The notes under the pieces are model-generated. The model was not told the DNA's origin, ran no database searches, and saw only the letters and a program-made list of their open reading frames with translations. This document shows positions 58,601-64,000 of a DNA stretch of 64,000 bases, piece after piece. The stretch is taken from the NCBI GenBank assembly GCA_010015655.1, contig ML976686.1, positions 26,857-90,856 on the forward strand, given 5' to 3'. The stretch comes from Bimuria novae-zelandiae CBS 107.79. Lineage: Eukaryota; Ascomycota; Dothideomycetes; Pleosporales; Didymosphaeriaceae. The translations under genes and the position numbers were made by a program. How positions within the stretch are numbered: the first letter of the stretch is position 1; each line of letters begins with the position of its first letter.

Positions 58601-61127
58601 GCGCGTTTATTAAGCTAAAAGACATTACTATGTATTTATACTATTCGTATCTTGTTTAAAAGGCTATCTTCTATTCATCTCCTGCCCTAATTTAGACGCG
58701 ATAGTAGGCGTCCCTTAGGTCTAGTTTAGTATAGATCTAGGCATCCCCTAGTTAGTTAAGGGATTTCTATATTAAGGGAAGTAGGTATTAGTTCTTTATT
58801 ATAACTATATTTAGTCCCCTATAGTTAACGTAGAGGCGGAAGCCTCTATCCTTTTTCTTTATAAAAAGAATTAGTGCCCTAGCGCTCGATCGCGATAGTT
58901 AAATAAAGCCCTATTTAAGGTTCTTTTAGATATAGTCGCGCAGAACTGCCGACTCTAACTCTAATAGACTATAGAATAGTCTAAAAGGCACTTTCTTACC
59001 TTCCTTAATATTGATCTTTATCTCGTGGGGGCTATAGTCGGCAAGAATGCTCGTGGCTTCTTTAGAGAAGGCTTCCTCCCACCATCCCTAGTATTCTTTA
59101 GGTAGCGTCCCAGGTGGGCCTCCTAATGTGTCCTTTAGGGTGGCATATATAATAAAATAGTTATTTACTATGTCTTTAGCCGTGCCAGCAAACTCTTCTA
59201 CTAATTTAGTAAAGATTTTAGTCTATTTGCGCTTCCTATGGGCGAAGCGGATAGTCTTATTATAAAAGTTTATAATAGGGTTCTATTCTGCTAGCCAGGG
59301 CATTCCTAGGACCATGTCAAATCCACTAATATTACTAACTATAAATAGGCAACTATCGCTCTTGGTTTTACCGTAACTATCTATAATAGTGTAGGGGAGC
59401 TTCGCCTGGCCTAGAACGCCTAAGTCTTATCCGTTTAGCGCCACGTAGCGTTTACCTTTTATTATTGTCACCGCAACCCCTAACCGCTTTATTAAATTAT
59501 TACTAATAAAATTTGCTTTAGCTCCGCAGTCTACTAGGGCTTTAATCTATTATTAGTTACCCTTGTGCTGTACTTTACTATCTAGCGTAATTAGTAAGCC
59601 ACTACTCCTATCCCTAGGGGTCCTTATAACTATAACTAGTTATTATTAACCCTTATTATAGTTAACCTTGCCTATAGACTATTAGGCCTCCTAGTCTATA
59701 GCTTGTCTTTCCCCGCCTTAGCCTTGTACTTTAAATAGGACGCCTTATAATGGCCTGGTTTATGGCAGTAGAAGTATTAGTCCTTATCCCTATCCTCTAC
59801 TACCTAAGCCTTCTTCTTATTATCCTTGTTGTAACGGTCGCTATCGTGGCGTCTCTAGTATAGTCTTATATTATTTAACCTAGATCGCTTTCGATCGCGC
59901 CTTTTATTAGCTAGCTTGTTAAGGAAGTTATTATTAACCTTATGTATACGTTGTTTCCCTAACTTATAAGGTTTTAACACTTACTAATATATATTTACCT
60001 TTACTTTTAAGTAAAAGAGGCTCTTCTATTCGCGTGGCTACTATTTAAGGCGTTCTTAGATTTTCTTATTTAGTGCTATATAGAAGTTATTAATGTAGTC
60101 TTTATTATTATTATTTAAGGCCTTCTCTGGGTCGCATTCCTCCTATTAGTCTTTAAGGTAGTTAAGGAGTTCTATAGGGGTCTTCTTATCTTGTTTAGCT
60201 ACCTTAATCCTTTAGCGAGCGGCACTCTTTCGCTTCTAGGCTAATCCTAGGGAGTCTACTATAGTCTACTATAGAAGGTCCTAGGTGACTTTCCTGTGTC
60301 GCTTTCGCTCTAGGATCTTGGCAACTGTTTAGTTCTAGTAGTTACGTTGTGTATCTCCTAAGTATCTTACTACGAACCTAACCTGCGCTTTATTAGTTTT
60401 AAGGGCAAGTAAGAAGTTAATATAGTCCTTATAGGCCCTCTTTTATAAGTTTAGTTCCTTGCGACTCTTACCCTTAAATTAAGAAGGTTCTGGCGGCTTT
60501 AATAGCTATACGTCTAGGGTAGTAGCTACTATTTAAATCTAACATTCTTTATCGCGACTAGTGCGGGCCTAGTCTTATCTATCCTTCTTTCGCGGGCGTT
60601 AGATACTTCTAGAGGCCCTAAATTAGTCTTAACTAGTATTATTTAAGCTTAAGGACGCGTCCTTTATTAAGCTATTACTTAATAGGTTATTACTTATGTC
60701 TTTAGCCTTATCCAGGTTGCCGTGACCCTCCTTAGGCTCTAGGGAGTTATTAGAGATACTAGTAGTTATTATCTTATTCTTAACTAGGGTCTTGCCTTTA
60801 GATTAGTAACGCTTTACTATTAGGGAGGCCTCTAGTTCCTAGATACGTTATTAAAGCTATAGCACGCCTAGGCGTTCTTAAAGGGTAACTTCCTTTAATT
60901 ATTAGTTATTATTACTGCCTATAACGGCAGGGGGGTCTTCCTCTAGGTCTATAAGTATTATTAGGTCTTTTATAGGCGTTGCAACTATTAGAGGCTTTTA
61001 TTTAGAGGGTCCTATAGGTAGTAACCTGCTTTAAGGGTCTCTTGCTATTTTTAAGGTCTGGCAGGTAACTCTTCGTGTCGATTCTATCGTATAGGTAAAT
61101 TAGATATAAGGGGGTAAGGGATCGTAT

Positions 61128-61300
61128 TGTAAAAAGCGCCCTAACTACGGGCGACTTAGTCTATCCACAGTACTAAGGCGATCCCTTAGAGAGGGAAGAG
61201 AAGGGCTGCGGCGAGGGAAGTAGATAGGCGGAAGGCCCGGATAGCGCTGGTCTAGAGCGGACCAGGGCCGTCGAGGGCCCTCGACCTACGACTCGTGACA
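61128..61300 (-). repeat. 5' LTR of Gypsy copy 2
   Basis: It is the same length as 54116-54288 and very similar, with a few transitions. Confidence 0.92.
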
Positions 61301-62160
61301 CGTACTATTAGTAGCTATTAGCTACTTGTTATTAACGGCTATGAGAGCTATAACTTGCTTAAATTCTAGCAATACTGCAAAGATAACAAGATTATTACTC
61401 TCTATATGCCTCCACATTTATCGCACCTCCTACAGCCACTAGATGTGGGGTGTTTCTCGCCGCTAAAGAAGGCGTATGGGCGCCAAGCCAAGGATCTAAT
61501 GCGCAACTATATTACGTATATTACTAAAATTAAGTTCCTACCTTACTTTATTACTACTTTTAAGGCTATAATTACTTAAAGTAATATTAAGGAAGGCTTT
61601 TAAGGCGCTAGCCTTATTCCCCTTAACCTAAAAGTAATAATATTAAAGCTTAACGTCCGTCTGCGTACGCCTTCGCCTTATACTATACACGATAGTATAT
61701 AGCAGTCGCAGACGCCTAGCAACACCCTAGAATTTAGGGCACAATTAACGCTAGTAAAGGAGAGGATTTAGAGGCACCTAGATAGTTCCCTAATAAGCAT
61801 AGTTAAGGCCTTTAAAAAGGTAATAAAAGGCGCAGCAATAGTAGCGCACAAGCTAGTATTAGTATAAAAGTAGATTACTAAGCTATAAGCTACTAATAAG
61901 GCCGCCACACGACGGAAATTATATAAAAGAAAGCAACTACAGTAGGAAGGAATTCTTATAGCTAAAGAGGGCTAGTAGCTAGCTACTCTAAAGGACTTTA
62001 AGGCGCGTAGTAATAAGAAGAAGATAAAGAAGATAGTGCACACTAATAGAGGCAAATTTACTTAACAGCGCTATAGACGCTGCGGTAAAGCTGGGCATAA
62101 TTCGCGCACGTGTAAAGAAAAAGTAGAAGTAGATTCTGAGTAGATTAGCCTACTATAATT
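61301..62160 (+). pseudogene. 3' half of a Fot/pogo transposase
   Basis: It starts abruptly at the Gypsy LTR. With stops ignored the frame reads TLYMPPHLSHLLQPLDVGCF (about 61400-61460), typical of the pogo DDE domain, and KKAYGRQAKDLMRNYI. It ends with a zinc-knuckle-like RRCGKAGHNSRTCKEK (about 62075-62120), common at the C-terminus of fungal pogo transposases. The 5' half and left inverted repeat are missing. Confidence 0.8.
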
Positions 62161-62387
62161 CCTTATAAATATATATGCGCGTTCTGTACTATTGTGTAGA
62201 GTATAGATTTTGGTGGGGTCTTGGCGTTTTCGGACACTCGCTTGTATCGGACACTCGCTTGTGAAGTACGTTACAGTCGTTTGCGAAATAACGTGTCCGT
62301 GCACCCAATGCACGGATTCGGCCAATGCACGCCGAACATCCGACGCGTCAAAACTCCCTACTTTCAACACGCGATAACTCCACCAAT
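62161..62387. other. Spacer, probable left end of the last Fot element
   Basis: Contains two copies of CGGACACTCGCTTGT about 19 bp apart (near 62231 and 62250). They could be subterminal or terminal repeats of the element whose coding region starts at 62388. The right end is outside the window, so this cannot be confirmed. Confidence 0.35.
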
Positions 62388-64000
62388 ATGGATCCAATTC
62401 AAGCTGCGATAGATGAGATCGAATCGCGAGAACCAGGAGAAGATTTTTCATATACAGAAATTGCTACCAGATATGGTGTTAATCGATCTACACTCTCACG
62501 AAGGCACCAAGGTGTTACCGCGACGCGTGCAGCCAACACAATCAATCAGCGAAAGCTCAACCCACAGCAAGAGCAGGAGCTTGTACGATATATCAAAAGG
62601 CTCACAGAGAGACATATACCTCCTACTAGAGAGATGATACAGAATTTTGCCTCGACGATAGCAAAGGAGCCAGTCAGCGAGAGCTAGGTTACCCGCTTTA
62701 TCAACCAACACAGCATTCATCTCATCTCGCAATGGACCGTCGGCATAGACAGCAATCGCCACAAAGCTGATTCAGTGGATAAATATCGCCTCTATTTCAA
62801 CCTTGTACACAGCAAGATCGATCAATATCGCATAGATCCTCGTCATATCTACAATATAGATAAAAAAGGTGTCCTGATCGGTATCGTTGGTAGAACAAAG
62901 AGGATATTCAGCAGACGAATGTGGGAGAAGAAGGAGGTTAGGGCATCACTCCAGGATGGCAATCGCGCGTGGATCACGCTCCTAGCATGTATCTGCGCTG
63001 ATGGATCAGCTTTGCCGCCAAGCCTTATCTATAAGGCTGCCAACAAGGACATCCAATCAAGCTAGGTAGAGGATATCAAGGCAGGATATTATAAAGTCTT
63101 TATCACCTCATCATCCTCTGGCTGGACGAACAACGATATCGGGCTTGCCTGGCTTAAGCAGGTGTTTAATCGCTGTATAAAAGAGAAGGCTCGACGATTA
63201 TATTAACTTTTAATTATAGACAGCCACGGATCTTATGTTACTATAGACTTTATTAACTACTATAATTAGAATAGGATCCTGCTTGCTGTCCTGCCTCCTT
63301 ATTTAACTTATACACTTTAGCTACTTAATATTGCGATATTTAAGCCTCTATTAACAGCCTACTTAGCAGAGCTATCAAGATACCTTTATAGAAGCTAGGG
63401 CCTAGCTTCTATCACCAAAGGCGACTTCTTTCCCCTATTCTGGAATGCGTGGAAGGCCTCTTTTAAGGAATCAACTATCCTTAGCTCTTTTAGAGCCACA
63501 GGTATATCGCCACCTGATCCTGACCCTATCCTTAATAGGTTCACCCAGGATCAAGAATCAGGCAATAGCTCCTCATCAGGGCTTAGCAATCATGACTGGA
63601 GAAAGATGGATAGGCTTATACGCTCTGTAGTAAGTAATTAAAGTAGCAAGGATACACAGAAGCTTCGTTAATTACTCTACTACCTATCTGTTGAAAATGA
63701 GCTACTTAAGCATGATAACGATGGGCTTAGGCAGGCGCTATCTATTAAGAAGAAGCGTAATAAGAAGAGTAAAGCTCTAGACCTTTAATAGCGCTAGGAG
63801 TATTATAGTAGGGCTATCTTATAGTTACTAAGGAAAGTAAGGGAGGCACGTTATTATTAATTAATTAAGGAGCAAAAGGATAAGTAGTAGTAGCTTTAAA
63901 AAGCAGAGATAGTAGAGCTAAAGAAGGCAGCTAAGCTATATAAGGAGAAAATCTAGCAAGAAAAGCGTGCAGCGAGAGAGGCAGCGAAGAAGGCAAAGGA
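62388..64000 (+). pseudogene. Fot/pogo transposase, 3' end outside window
   Basis: It starts at Met 62388 (MDPIQAAIDEIESREPGE) with a helix-turn-helix (ATRYGVNRSTLSRRH) and CENP-B-like second DNA-binding region. The first stop is TAG at 62685-62687, where the frame continues unchanged. The DDE core is visible as YNIDKKGVLIGI, AWITLLACICADGSALPPSL and IIDSHGSYVTIDFI (about 63217-63260). The C-terminal part is Lys rich and coiled-coil-like and runs off the end. The first 680 bp are clean, and RIP-type stops dominate from about 63060. It is a different subfamily from the Fot elements at 13983 and 48984. Confidence 0.85.

Larger units (their letters stand above)
54116..61300 (-). mobile_element. 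Ty3/Gypsy chromovirus, second copy, reverse orientation, 7,185 bp
   Basis: It is the same family and length as the element at 16460-23644. LTRs of 173 bp lie at 54116-54288 and 61128-61300. Reverse-strand reading shows the same order of gag, protease, reverse transcriptase (active-site block at about 58520-58540, YLND instead of YLDD), integrase and chromodomain. RIP is heavy. Flanking pentamers are CCAAT on the left and CGTAC on the right, so no target duplication is visible. The right flank is the middle of a Fot transposase whose first half is not on the left. Confidence 0.92.

Noticed and set aside
16460..61300. Inversion caused by recombination between the two oppositely oriented Gypsy copies
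   Set aside because: Copy 1 still has matching ATTAC duplications and a continuous Fot frame on both sides, so it has not exchanged flanks with copy 2.
1..64000. tRNA or rRNA genes
   Set aside because: I scanned by eye for T-loop-like GGTTCRANNCC blocks with matching stems and found no convincing candidate; a covariance search would be needed to exclude them.

Overview
The window looks like a filamentous ascomycete chromosome, most likely a dothideomycete. Genes have short GT-AG introns (about 50-140 bp), there is an Alt a 1-like secreted protein, and DUF7730/2EXR-type and NACHT-ankyrin genes are present. Most repeats carry heavy CA-to-TA (and TG-to-TA) transitions that turn Gln and Trp codons into stops. 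That is the signature of repeat-induced point mutation (RIP). Roughly two thirds of the window is transposon and the rest is small gene islands.

Layout: 1-10540 is a stack of decayed Copia retroelements: one partial forward element, one complete reverse element at 5075-10398 with a TTTAT target duplication, and the tail of a third. A nearly intact Tc1-type transposon (10626-12145) follows. A pocket with the Alt a 1-like gene (12465-12974) comes next. Then 13983-27075 is one 1.9-kb Fot/pogo transposon expanded to 13 kb by three nested insertions: a Tc1-type element in its terminal repeat, a chromodomain Ty3/Gypsy element in its DDE domain, and a piggyBac-like element in its C-terminal coding region. 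Each insertion is framed by an exact target duplication.

The main gene island (27978-36393) carries MFAP1 (spliceosome), an RNA-ligase-domain protein, indoleamine 2,3-dioxygenase (tryptophan to N-formylkynurenine) and a GTPBP1-type GTPase. These look like unrelated housekeeping or metabolic genes, not a cluster.

A 2EXR/DUF7730-like gene (36637/36700-44991) is split in its second exon by a hAT element (36865-44010, 8-bp duplication). That hAT itself contains a second hAT (37151-40494) and a solo LTR (40999-41628). The host gene also carries premature stops. A related intact gene follows at 45815-46823, then two unrelated enzyme gene fragments (47212-48227), another Fot element (48984-50764) with perfect 80-bp inverted repeats, and a disrupted NACHT-ankyrin (NLR-like) gene (50883-53389) with almost identical ankyrin repeats. 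A second copy of the Gypsy family in reverse (54116-61300), half of a Fot transposase and the start of another Fot element (62388 to the window end) close the region.

The least explained features are a possible spliced antisense reading frame between pol and the 3' LTR in both Gypsy copies, and a mosaic RIP pattern in which DNA-transposon ends and selected patches are clean while centres are heavily mutated.
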